In this document: in pieces, positions 33,276 through 41,011 of the stretch
Numbering within the stretch: the first letter of the stretch is position 1
How the letters are laid out: the number at the start of each line of letters is the position of its first letter
NCBI GenBank assembly: GCA_020722885.1
Contig: DYJZ01000004.1
Location: 1-49,324, forward strand
Direction of reading: 5' to 3'
Length of the DNA stretch: 49,324 nucleotides
Origin: Thermoanaerobaculum aquaticum
GTDB taxonomy: Bacteria > Acidobacteriota > UBA4820
Translations under genes and position numbers: made by a program
Notes under the pieces: generated by a model
Told to the model about the DNA's origin: nothing
Databases searched by the model: none
Seen by the model: the letters and a program-made list of their open reading frames with translations, nothing else

Positions 33276-34818
33276 TTCTTAATAATGATTCTGCTACTGG
33301 AAGAAAATCTGCAACCTCAGAAGCAAAAATTCCGTTCCCTTTCTGTTCATAAACAAGTTGAGCCGATAGACCATGCCAGAAGGCAGCTGCTGAAGCAGAA
33401 TCGAAACTGTCAGGTTTCCTTGCAAGAAGAGCTCCAATAATACCGGTAAGGACATCACCCATTCCCGGACCAGCCATATACCCGCCGCCGGTTGTGTTGA
33501 TTCTTAAGAATCCATTTTTATTACAAACTAATGTTCTATAGCCCTTAAGTAGCGTCGTTAGCCCCTTTTCCTTGCAAAATTGCCTGATAAGGGAGTATCT
33601 GTCTCTAAGAACATCTTTTGAACTTAAATTTACCATTCTTCCAAATTCACCGGGGTGTGGGGTTAAAACTCTCTCGCCATCAAAATATTTTAAAGCATCT
33701 CTATTTTTTTCAAAAGCATTTACCCCATCCGCATCAAAAACTGCAGGGGTTTTCAGATTTTTATAAAGGAAGCGAACCAGTTCTGATGTATCCTTTTGTG
33801 TTGAAAGGCCGGGTCCAATGCAAACAGCGTCAACATTTTTTGAAAAGGACAATATTTTTTCTAAAGAATTTAAAGAAATGGTCCCTTCCTCTGTTTCTTT
33901 AAGTGGAAGGGTCATTGCTTCTGGAACTGCGGTGGTAACAAAATTAGCAAGAGATTCAGGAATACCAACTGTAACGAGTCCTGAACCTGCCCTTAAAGCG
34001 CCTTTTGCCGTTAAAATTGCTGCTCCCGGTTTTCCCCTTCCCCCTGCAATGATGAGGGTGTGCCCCAGAGTCCCTTTATGGATGGTGTTTTTCCTTTCAG
34101 GAAAAAATTTCCTTACAAAATCGAAGTCTATTGTTTCTGCAGATGGGGAAACCTTTTCAAATCCCTTTTCAGAAAGCCCTATGTCAACCCTGACAACTTT
34201 TCCGCAGAACTCCTCGCATTCAGGGGAAACAAGTGGTAATTTGAGTCCTCCCAGGGTGACGGTCAAATCTGCTTTTATGGCTACTCCCTGAGGAAAAAAG
34301 GAATCTCCACTCAGTCCAGAGGGAATGTCTATTGAAACGACATAACCGGAAAAATCGTTAATTAAATTTATAATTTCTTCATATATACCTGATACCTTTC
34401 CTCTTGTGCCTGTTCCAAGTATTGCATCAATTATAAGTGAACTCTTGCCTGAGAGGTGTTTCAGGTTTTCTGGGAAGCCGTCAGAAGAAGAAGAGTAAAA
34501 GATTTCACCTAAAACGGAATATCTCTTTGCCTGAACCTTAGCATCTTTTGACAGTTCCTCAAAATCTCCTATAACAAACAGAGATGGATTAAAGCCAAGG
34601 TGACGCAAAATTCTTCCTGCCGCAATTCCGTCCCCCCCGTTGTTTCCCTTTCCAGCCACAATCAGGCAATTTTTTATAACTTCTTCTGGAAAATTTGATA
34701 GTATCTCTTTTACAACCGCTTTTGCCGCATTTTCCATAAGCACAAGAGAGGGGATTTTTCCCTCTTCTATGGAGATTCTATCAATTTCCTGCATCTCTTT
34801 TGAAGTGTATATCTTCAT
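33259..34818 (-). CDS. nnr: Bifunctional NAD(P)H-hydrate repair enzyme (epimerase/dehydratase)
   Basis: This protein repairs hydrated, inactive NADH and NADPH. The N-terminal YjeF_N epimerase domain (about 1-215) shows MENAAKA, AGKGNNGGDG and the VSIDIPSGLSGD loop. The C-terminal ADP-dependent dehydratase domain (about 220-515), of ribokinase fold, shows IIAGGRGKPGAAILTAKGAL, IGPGLST, LTPHPGEFGRM and the catalytic GPGMGDVLTGIIGALLA. Both halves are intact and full length (519 residues). It is in a leftward unit with the cNMP-binding protein upstream (21 nt) and tsaE downstream. Confidence 0.96.
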   Translation of the reverse strand: MKIYTSKEMQEIDRISIEEGKIPSLVLMENAAKAVVKEILSNFPEEVIKNCLIVAGKGNNGGDGIAAGRILRHLGFNPSLFVIGDFEELSKDAKVQAKRYSVLGEIFYSSSSDGFPENLKHLSGKSSLIIDAILGTGTRGKVSGIYEEIINLINDFSGYVVSIDIPSGLSGDSFFPQGVAIKADLTVTLGGLKLPLVSPECEEFCGKVVRVDIGLSEKGFEKVSPSAETIDFDFVRKFFPERKNTIHKGTLGHTLIIAGGRGKPGAAILTAKGALRAGSGLVTVGIPESLANFVTTAVPEAMTLPLKETEEGTISLNSLEKILSFSKNVDAVCIGPGLSTQKDTSELVRFLYKNLKTPAVFDADGVNAFEKNRDALKYFDGERVLTPHPGEFGRMVNLSSKDVLRDRYSLIRQFCKEKGLTTLLKGYRTLVCNKNGFLRINTTGGGYMAGPGMGDVLTGIIGALLARKPDSFDSASAAAFWHGLSAQLVYEQKGNGIFASEVADFLPVAESLLRNGYRA

Positions 34819-34839
34819 TTTACTGATGAGGGGGAAATA

Positions 34840-36618
34840 TCAAAATCCCCCCGACATAAGTCTCCATTGAATTATCTTGAGGTTTATTTCCCTCAATCTC
34901 TGCGTTAAAATCCTGCAAAGTATTGAAAGAAACTGATACGCAGATTCGATGTCAACGGATAGTATTTCATTAAGAACCTGTCTTGATATTGTAAGAACAG
35001 TAGTTCCATTGATATGTGCCTTTGCGTCTGCAGATCGAGACTCATTGTCTATAAGCGCCATTTCTCCGAAGAAATCGCCTTTTTCAAGTATCGCCAGAGC
35101 TTCTTCTCCTGCTCCAGGAATATTCTTTGTTATTCTGACCTTGCCGTCGAGGATTATATAGAGCTTATCACCGGGGTCTCCCTCTCTGAAGATAAGGTCG
35201 TCTTTGTTGTAAAGTTCCTCTCTGGAAAAAGCAGCCAGAAGTCTGAGTTCTTTTGAAGAAAGACCTCTGTCCTGAAGAAGCTGTATTTTTCTGTCAAGTT
35301 CAATGGATATTGATTTTGAACGTGAAATCTCTTCCTGACTCAAAGGTGGTTTGGGAGAAGCGGTGCTTCCTTCAAAAAAAGTCTTAAGAAGGTTATTTGC
35401 CTCTCTTGTTCTTTTGGAAAGAGATTTCCAGAACTGCCAGTAAAAATGGACTGCCACTTCCTTGCTTTTTTCAAAAAGATGCTCAAGGCCGCTTCTTTTC
35501 ACAGCAAAAAGCTGGCAATCCTCTTCGCATACGGCTTCGGCGCTTCTTGTGGCAGGATCTATAAAATTCATTTCACCGAAGAAATCACCTTCCGTTATAC
35601 GGGACAAAATCTGCTCTCCAAAAGGAGTCTCCTTTTTAATTTTAACCGAACCTTTTTCCAGAAGATAAAGGTCATCTCCCTCGTCATTTTCATCAAAAAT
35701 TACTTCTCCAGCTTTCAGGGAAAGTTCCCTTACCTTTTTTGCTATTGTAAAAAGATTTTCGTCACTCATTTCTTTAAGCAGAGAAAAGAACCTCAGTCGA
35801 AGAGCAAGATTTAAAAGGTCCTGTCTGATGGATTCCTCCACCTTCGGCTTCATCAGTTCCTTTACACCCTTGATTCCCGATTTTCCAAGAACTGATTCTT
35901 TTTCAAGGTCAAGTTTCTGGACGCACCTGTTGAAAAGTTCAAGCCTGCTTTTTGCAAGGTCGTTTCTTTCCACTCTGTTATGAATACCAAGTTTTTCAAG
36001 AAGGTACTTGAATTTTTCGTGAATTTCAGAAGGGCTCTGCCTGTGAGCTGCATTGTCAAGAATCATTGAATCGACTATTGAATTCAAAGCCGCCTTATAA
36101 TTTTTAAGATAGAAAAAAGCCCTCCCTAAAAGAGAGTGAGCTTCTGAGAGGAAAGGATCGACGGAAATTGCAAATTTCAGTTCTTTTATGCAATTTGCAA
36201 AATCGTTGTTTTTGTAGTAGGTTCTGGCAAGTTCGAGACGGGCAAAAGAGTTGTTTGGATTGTGGAAAAGGGCAAGTTTGAAGCACTCCTGTGCCTTTGT
36301 CTCTAAACCTTTGCTCAGAAAAATTACTCCCATTGAAGTAAACTGACTCGAAAGGCTGTCTCTTCTTGTTCTTTCATCTTTGAATCTGTCAAGAAGCCTA
36401 TTTTTTTCCTCATCCTCTTTTTCTTTAAGAAGATTTCTTGTTTTTCCAAGATTTATCTTGAGTGCAAGACTTTCGGGGTAAATTTTTATTGCTCTTTCGT
36501 AAAGTTTTATCGCCTCCTCATATTTACCCTGCGAAGCGAACTGATTTGCCATTTCGCAGAAATCTTCTGGTCCCAGGTCAAAATCAACGGGTATTTTCTT
36601 GTCCTTCTTATTATCCAA
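34840..36618 (-). CDS. TPR protein with two cyclic-nucleotide-binding domains
   Basis: TPR repeats fill the N-terminal part (about 15-230; for example MANQFASQGKYEEAIKLYERAI). Two cNMP-binding domains follow (about 270-400 and 445-570). Each has a complete phosphate-binding cassette with Glu and Arg: FGEMNFIDPATRSAEA and FGEMALIDNESRSADA, so both should bind cAMP or cGMP. There is no DNA-binding helix-turn-helix, so it is not a CRP-type regulator. The track's start at 36666 has no ribosome site. The TTG at 36618 lies 6 nt after CTGGAGGAAG, and the promoter at 36638-36666 would lie inside the longer form. The effector partner is unknown. Confidence 0.88.
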   Translation of the reverse strand: MDNKKDKKIPVDFDLGPEDFCEMANQFASQGKYEEAIKLYERAIKIYPESLALKINLGKTRNLLKEKEDEEKNRLLDRFKDERTRRDSLSSQFTSMGVIFLSKGLETKAQECFKLALFHNPNNSFARLELARTYYKNNDFANCIKELKFAISVDPFLSEAHSLLGRAFFYLKNYKAALNSIVDSMILDNAAHRQSPSEIHEKFKYLLEKLGIHNRVERNDLAKSRLELFNRCVQKLDLEKESVLGKSGIKGVKELMKPKVEESIRQDLLNLALRLRFFSLLKEMSDENLFTIAKKVRELSLKAGEVIFDENDEGDDLYLLEKGSVKIKKETPFGEQILSRITEGDFFGEMNFIDPATRSAEAVCEEDCQLFAVKRSGLEHLFEKSKEVAVHFYWQFWKSLSKRTREANNLLKTFFEGSTASPKPPLSQEEISRSKSISIELDRKIQLLQDRGLSSKELRLLAAFSREELYNKDDLIFREGDPGDKLYIILDGKVRITKNIPGAGEEALAILEKGDFFGEMALIDNESRSADAKAHINGTTVLTISRQVLNEILSVDIESAYQFLSILCRILTQRLREINLKIIQWRLMSGGF

Positions 36619-36637
36619 TTTCTTCCTCCAGGGGGAT

Positions 36638-36666
36638 AGTTTAGTGTATAACCTACCTTCAGTCAA
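36638..36666 (-). promoter_or_regulatory. Sigma-70 promoter for the cNMP-binding TPR gene
   Basis: On the minus strand TTGACT (36666-36661) and TAAACT (36643-36638) are 17 bases apart, immediately before the GGAGG site and TTG start at 36618. This supports the shortened start. It is divergent from the promoters at 36682 and 36767. Confidence 0.65.
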
Positions 36667-36681
36667 CTGGTTTATACAAAC

Positions 36682-36710
36682 TTGACAAAATCGATTATAG
36701 AAGGTATAAT
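36682..36710 (+). promoter_or_regulatory. Consensus sigma-70 promoter P1 for the surface-protein unit
   Basis: TTGACA (36682-36687), exactly 17 bases, TATAAT (36705-36710): a full-consensus match in both hexamers and spacing. Transcription would begin near 36717 and reach an AAAGGAGGTG sequence at 36726-36735. Confidence 0.8.
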
Positions 36711-36766
36711 AAAATAGTGAAGTAGAAAGGAGGTGTTTGAAAGAAAATTGAAAAACAAAATACCCC

Positions 36767-36795
36767 TTGACTTTTGCTTTACTCTTAGATATAAT
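36767..36795 (+). promoter_or_regulatory. Near-consensus sigma-70 promoter P2 for the surface-protein unit
   Basis: TTGACT (36767-36772), 17 bases, TATAAT (36790-36795). It lies 85 bases downstream of P1 in the same direction, giving a tandem pair. Transcription would start near 36802, about 45 nt before the small ORF. Confidence 0.75.
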
Positions 36796-36845
36796 CCCGA
36801 ACGTGGTGAAAGGTTTATCCCTTATTTATGGAGGAGGGAAGAGAA

Positions 36846-36983
36846 ATGGTGAGACTGATAAAGAAAGAGATAAGGTCGAGAAAATGGCCGAATGTAAGAG
36901 GAGATCCGAAGCAGGTTTTAAAAATTCAAACGAAGTTGGTCCTGTTAAGTTTTTTAGATGAAATGAAGGAGGTAAAGAGATGA
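36846..36983 (+). CDS. Small basic 45-residue ORF coupled to the surface-protein gene
   Basis: This ORF is too short for the supplied track. It starts at an ATG 7-11 nt after GGAGGAGGG and runs without interruption to a TGA that overlaps the next gene's ATG as ATGA (36980-36983). The product is strongly basic (starts MVRLIKKEIRSRKW, ends FLDEMKEVKR), soluble, with no signal peptide. It lies within the transcript of P1 and P2. It may be a real small protein, or a leader whose translation opens the ribosome site of the large gene, which lies inside it (GAAGGAGG). I recognise no family. Confidence 0.55.
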   Translation: MVRLIKKEIRSRKWPNVRGDPKQVLKIQTKLVLLSFLDEMKEVKR

Positions 36984-39900
36984 AACAGATTAAAAGGTAC
37001 TGGTTTTTAGGGGTCGTAGTAATTATGGCCCTTCTCTTTGCCGGGATGACTTTTGCAAAAGAAAAAGGGCAGCTCCCGAGCAGAGAGGAATTTCAATCAA
37101 GGCATGTCAGTCAGAACATTGCCAGAAGAGCGCACGATGTTACTTTAAGCCGTGAAGACTTCAAAGCCAATCCTGATTTTAGCCGTCCTGCGTTTAAAGA
37201 GTTTCAGAAAGCGGTTAATGCTAAAAAAGGTATTCCCACTCCTGAAAGTCTTTGCGATAACGGCTACTACTGGATGGGCGGTCCTGCATGGACTGCAGAT
37301 ACCGATGGAAATGCGATTGTCTGGGGTGCAGGTGGCAACCTCTATTTTGCAAGTGCCAGCGATCCAACCCACCCCGTTGAATGGTGGTGGGGCGATGTTC
37401 CTTTAAGAATTCGTATTCACAATGGTATTGCCCTTGTTTTTTCTTTGTTTTATACCTATTCTTTTGATGTATCGGATCCTTTAAACCCGATGTGGCTTTC
37501 CTATGGTCCAGGTGCCTATTTCGGATTTCTTGATGCCTATCCAAGCCCTGATGATTCATACTGGATTCTTACAGACTGGGCTTATTCGGGGGGGTTGACG
37601 GTATGGGATCCTGCAACTTACGAGTATGTATGGGATGTTGTTCCATTCAATGGAGGATGGTTCTGGGATATTCACATCGACGATGAACAGAAAGTTGCCA
37701 TCTGCGGTGATTGGTGGAGTGGTTACTATGAGTTCTGGGATGTTTCAGACCTTATGTGTGCTCCACCAACATACATTGGTTCATTTGAGGATTATGGTAG
37801 TATAGGTAATTATGGTCAATTCAATACAGGTTTGATTTTCTACAAAGATGAATACCTTTATGGTAACTTTGAAGCGTGGCAGAGCTACAACTGGATACTT
37901 ATGAACTGGGTTTTTGGATGGCCAACCTGGCAGGATGATGCTTCGTGGATTTCCATTTACCATGTTCCAAATCTGCACGATCCTGCAAACAACTACTATG
38001 TAAGGGTTCAACACGACGATTCCTACGATGTTGTTTCAATGAAAAGAGCGGATAATAATATTCTTCTTACCCACTACCAGAACAGAGTAGGGCTCTGGAC
38101 CGACCAGTTTGAAACCCATTTGAAATCAGGATTTTTCGGAACAACTGCAGGTTATGCTACGCTCGATGGAGCCTATATCGGCGGTGCTGGTGTTGTAGCC
38201 TGTCAGGAAGGCGGGGCGAGATTTTTTGCTGACGCTTCGGGTGGAACTTTCCAGAATACCGGAGAATACTGGACAGGTGGTCTTGCTCTGGATGTAATTC
38301 CCAATGGCAACTACCTGTATGTTCCAAGCGGATACGCGGGTCTTGGAATAATTGATAACACAGACCCCACTTATCCAGTTACTTACAGCCACCTCTGGGA
38401 TTTCACAGGTGGAGCAGGTATATGGTATGCGGCTGTCTCCAATGATGGTAATTATGTTTATGTTACCACAGATAATTCACAATATGTGTGGGTTATCGAT
38501 GTTACCGACAAGCTGAACCCAAAAGTTGTTTCAACAACAAATCCCTACGACACGGGTGGTGCAATAGTTCAAAGACTCATTATGCTCGGTGATATGCTTG
38601 TTATAGGTACCACCAATTCCGTCCAGCTTGTTGATGTAACTAATCCTTCTGCTCCCGTTTTAATTGACGAAGAAATATTGCTAAATGGTGGTGGGGCAAC
38701 AATGGTCAAATCTTTTGACCATCCATCTTACCCCGATCAACTCTTCCTTGCTGTAACAAGCGACGATGGTTTTCTTTACACCTTCTACTTTGACGGCGCA
38801 GCACTTACTGATTCAGGTTCGGTCAATTTAGGTATTCCTCTATTTGATGTTGTAACTGTTGGACAGATGGCTTATGCTACAAATGCAATTGGAACTATCT
38901 ATCCCGCTAGAATGCTGTCGCTTTCTCCAAACATCTATTTTGATCTTAACAGAACCGGTGTAACAGACCTTCCTGGGCATTATAACTGGTCTGACATGGC
39001 ATACCCCCCATTTGATCGGACGAGACTTGCACAGATAAATAGTCAATATATCGCTGTATATGGGGATCACTTAGTTTATCATTATCCAGCAATATTTGTA
39101 GTGGATGTTGGAACAGATCCTTTAGCTCCTCACTATGTTCCCTCCTTTCCTCCGCAGCCTGGTGTTATGCCCATTGATTTTCTTACTGGAATGAACTCTC
39201 AGGGTGACTATGTTTACTACGCAACTGACTGGTTTGGAACTGGTGCTCTCTCGTTCCATCCCGATGTTGATATGCCAACGGTTGTTTCAGGTCCTACCAT
39301 AACGCCTCCTGCGGTTTCTGATGTTGCCGGGCACCTTCCTGACCCAACAGGTGGCTGGCTCCAGGGAACGGTTAAACTTTCTGTTACAGTAAGCGACACC
39401 ACAACAGCAATAACCAAAGTTGTATTCAAATTCTATGATGGTAAGAGACACAGATGGCAAACAATAAAAACTATGACCTCAAGCACTCCTGCTGGACAGA
39501 ACGGTGTTTATGAATATAACTGGGATACGACAAAATGGATTTATATAGGAACAGGTCCTTCACCGATAAGAGTTGAAGTAACAGATTCTGGGTGCAACAC
39601 CTTAATCTATGATACACCTTTAACCTACGCCATCAATCTGCCTCCATCCTATGAAATTATCTGGGATCATGGCTGCAATGAACCTCCAGTGGGCGGTATT
39701 TGTGATCCTGCTGGCGCATGGATAGTGTGCGGTGACCTCTGCTTCAAGGTTTCCGGCTATGTGCGTGATGACGCAGAACCTTACCACAACGAAGCACCTG
39801 CGGATACTCAACCTATTGACGATGTAAGCCAGATTGCCTACAGAATTGACGGCGGCTCATGGGTTCTTTATCCCGTTCCAATTGGTCTTCTTGACGGCGA

Positions 39901-40921
39901 TGCCAATCCATGGTGGGATCAGTACATCTGTATTGACACGACAGCACTTGCTGATGGTTCTCACACACTTGAAATAAGAGTTGCAGACGACTGTGGACTT
40001 CATGGTTATAAAGATCTTAACGGACAGTCTTCCTGGACATTTACCGTTGACAACGATGGGCCTCAGCCTTACATAACTGCCCCAATGTCTGGTGACATTG
40101 TAAAAGGTTCCGCAATAAGAGTTGCTGCAAAAATGCATAATGAATTAGCCGCAAGGCCGGTAAATCTAGTAAAATTCTACCTTGATTCAACTGACACCAC
40201 CACCATTCCTCAGATAATTGCAACAGGAACATTGATTGGTTCAGCAACAACAAAGGATGAATCTGGCGAATTTTCCTTCACCTGGGACGCCACCAGTGTT
40301 CCTTACGGTGACCATATTCTTACGGCGGTTGTGTGGGAAAGCGGTTCCTGCAGCTGCGGACCATATAGAACCCCAATTGTTTCCTTCAACCTTGTTTCCT
40401 ATGTCTCAATGACCGTTACCGCCACAGCGGCTCCAGCATCCGGAAACGCACCGCTTGCAACAGTTCTTGCTGCCTCAGTAACAGGTGGACAGGAACCTTA
40501 TACCTATGCATGGGATTTCGGTGACGGACAGACGGGAACAGGCAATCTTATAACCCACACCTACACCACTGCTGGGTCTTATACTGCTACAGTTACGGTA
40601 ACTGACAACACCGGAGCAACAGCAACAGGTTCAGTTGCAATTACCGTAAGTGGTAATGTAATTGAAAATCCTGTAATTACAAGCGTAACAAAGGCAACCA
40701 ACCCCTTCAGACTGCACATCTATGGTTCAAAATTTAAACCAGGTTGCGTTGTAAAGATTAATGGTGTTGCAGTTCCTTATGTAACCTACAAAGACTCAAC
40801 CCATGTTGTAGCAAAGAAAGGTGCAGCACTAAAAGCAATGTGCCCGAAGGGTGTGACTGTGAAAATCACAGTTGAAAACCCTGATGGCGGTGTGTCCAAC
40901 GAATTTTCCTACACACGCTAA
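36980..40921 (+). CDS. Large secreted protein: LVIVD-type propeller, Ig-like domains, PKD and IPT/TIG
   Basis: A 1313-residue exported protein. The signal peptide is residues 1-26 (WFLGVVVIMALLFAGMTFA). Residues about 80-770 hold repeated DVSDPLNPMWLS, DVTDKLNPKVVS and DVTNPSAPVLID strings, the LVIVD repeat pattern of beta-propeller surface proteins. About 775-1140 look like Ig-like domains (VSDTTTAITKVVFKFYDG; DNDGPQPYITAPMSGD). A PKD domain follows at about 1145-1224 (YTYAWDFGDGQTGTG), and an IPT/TIG domain at the C-terminus. No membrane anchor or sorting motif is seen. Consensus promoters and a strong terminator suggest high expression. A surface or adhesion role is inferred. Confidence 0.88.
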   Translation: MKQIKRYWFLGVVVIMALLFAGMTFAKEKGQLPSREEFQSRHVSQNIARRAHDVTLSREDFKANPDFSRPAFKEFQKAVNAKKGIPTPESLCDNGYYWMGGPAWTADTDGNAIVWGAGGNLYFASASDPTHPVEWWWGDVPLRIRIHNGIALVFSLFYTYSFDVSDPLNPMWLSYGPGAYFGFLDAYPSPDDSYWILTDWAYSGGLTVWDPATYEYVWDVVPFNGGWFWDIHIDDEQKVAICGDWWSGYYEFWDVSDLMCAPPTYIGSFEDYGSIGNYGQFNTGLIFYKDEYLYGNFEAWQSYNWILMNWVFGWPTWQDDASWISIYHVPNLHDPANNYYVRVQHDDSYDVVSMKRADNNILLTHYQNRVGLWTDQFETHLKSGFFGTTAGYATLDGAYIGGAGVVACQEGGARFFADASGGTFQNTGEYWTGGLALDVIPNGNYLYVPSGYAGLGIIDNTDPTYPVTYSHLWDFTGGAGIWYAAVSNDGNYVYVTTDNSQYVWVIDVTDKLNPKVVSTTNPYDTGGAIVQRLIMLGDMLVIGTTNSVQLVDVTNPSAPVLIDEEILLNGGGATMVKSFDHPSYPDQLFLAVTSDDGFLYTFYFDGAALTDSGSVNLGIPLFDVVTVGQMAYATNAIGTIYPARMLSLSPNIYFDLNRTGVTDLPGHYNWSDMAYPPFDRTRLAQINSQYIAVYGDHLVYHYPAIFVVDVGTDPLAPHYVPSFPPQPGVMPIDFLTGMNSQGDYVYYATDWFGTGALSFHPDVDMPTVVSGPTITPPAVSDVAGHLPDPTGGWLQGTVKLSVTVSDTTTAITKVVFKFYDGKRHRWQTIKTMTSSTPAGQNGVYEYNWDTTKWIYIGTGPSPIRVEVTDSGCNTLIYDTPLTYAINLPPSYEIIWDHGCNEPPVGGICDPAGAWIVCGDLCFKVSGYVRDDAEPYHNEAPADTQPIDDVSQIAYRIDGGSWVLYPVPIGLLDGDANPWWDQYICIDTTALADGSHTLEIRVADDCGLHGYKDLNGQSSWTFTVDNDGPQPYITAPMSGDIVKGSAIRVAAKMHNELAARPVNLVKFYLDSTDTTTIPQIIATGTLIGSATTKDESGEFSFTWDATSVPYGDHILTAVVWESGSCSCGPYRTPIVSFNLVSYVSMTVTATAAPASGNAPLATVLAASVTGGQEPYTYAWDFGDGQTGTGNLITHTYTTAGSYTATVTVTDNTGATATGSVAITVSGNVIENPVITSVTKATNPFRLHIYGSKFKPGCVVKINGVAVPYVTYKDSTHVVAKKGAALKAMCPKGVTVKITVENPDGGVSNEFSYTR

Positions 40922-40940
40922 AAAAGACCAGCTTCGTTGA

Positions 40941-40970
40941 AAGGGCGGCCTGATGGCCGCCCTTTTTTTT
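40941..40970 (+). terminator. Strong Rho-independent terminator after the surface-protein gene
   Basis: AAGGGCGGCC pairs perfectly with GGCCGCCCTT around a 4-nt loop (TGAT), followed by a run of eight T. It lies 19 nt after the stop codon and separates this unit from the cyclase operon. Confidence 0.95.
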
Positions 40971-40987
40971 ACCCTTCTCTTCTATGT

Positions 40988-40993
40988 TATAAT
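40988..40993 (+). promoter_or_regulatory. Candidate -10 box of the cyclase-ftsY-rib operon
   Basis: A perfect TATAAT lies 18 nt before the ATG at 41012 and just after the terminator. The -35 position falls in the terminator's T-run and is not consensus. If used, the transcript would begin at about the GGAGGAG ribosome site, leaving a very short leader. Confidence 0.4.
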
Positions 40994-41011
40994 TTGTTTT
41001 GGAGGAGTTCA

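Noticed and set aside
33572-34291. Plus-strand ORFs of 64-157 residues opposite nnr
   Set aside because: Antisense to the complete, motif-rich nnr coding region.
36767-36961. 64-residue plus-strand ORF upstream of the surface protein
   Set aside because: Its TTG start is the -35 box of promoter P2, it has no ribosome site, and it is out of frame with the better supported 45-codon ORF.
39217-40253. Several 60-93 residue minus-strand ORFs under the surface-protein gene
   Set aside because: Shadows of the high-confidence plus-strand gene with no ribosome sites or recognisable products.
40937-41011. N-terminal extension of the cyclase in the ORF track
   Set aside because: It reads through the rho-independent terminator; the ATG at 41012 has a GGAGGAG site and opens directly into the FHA domain.
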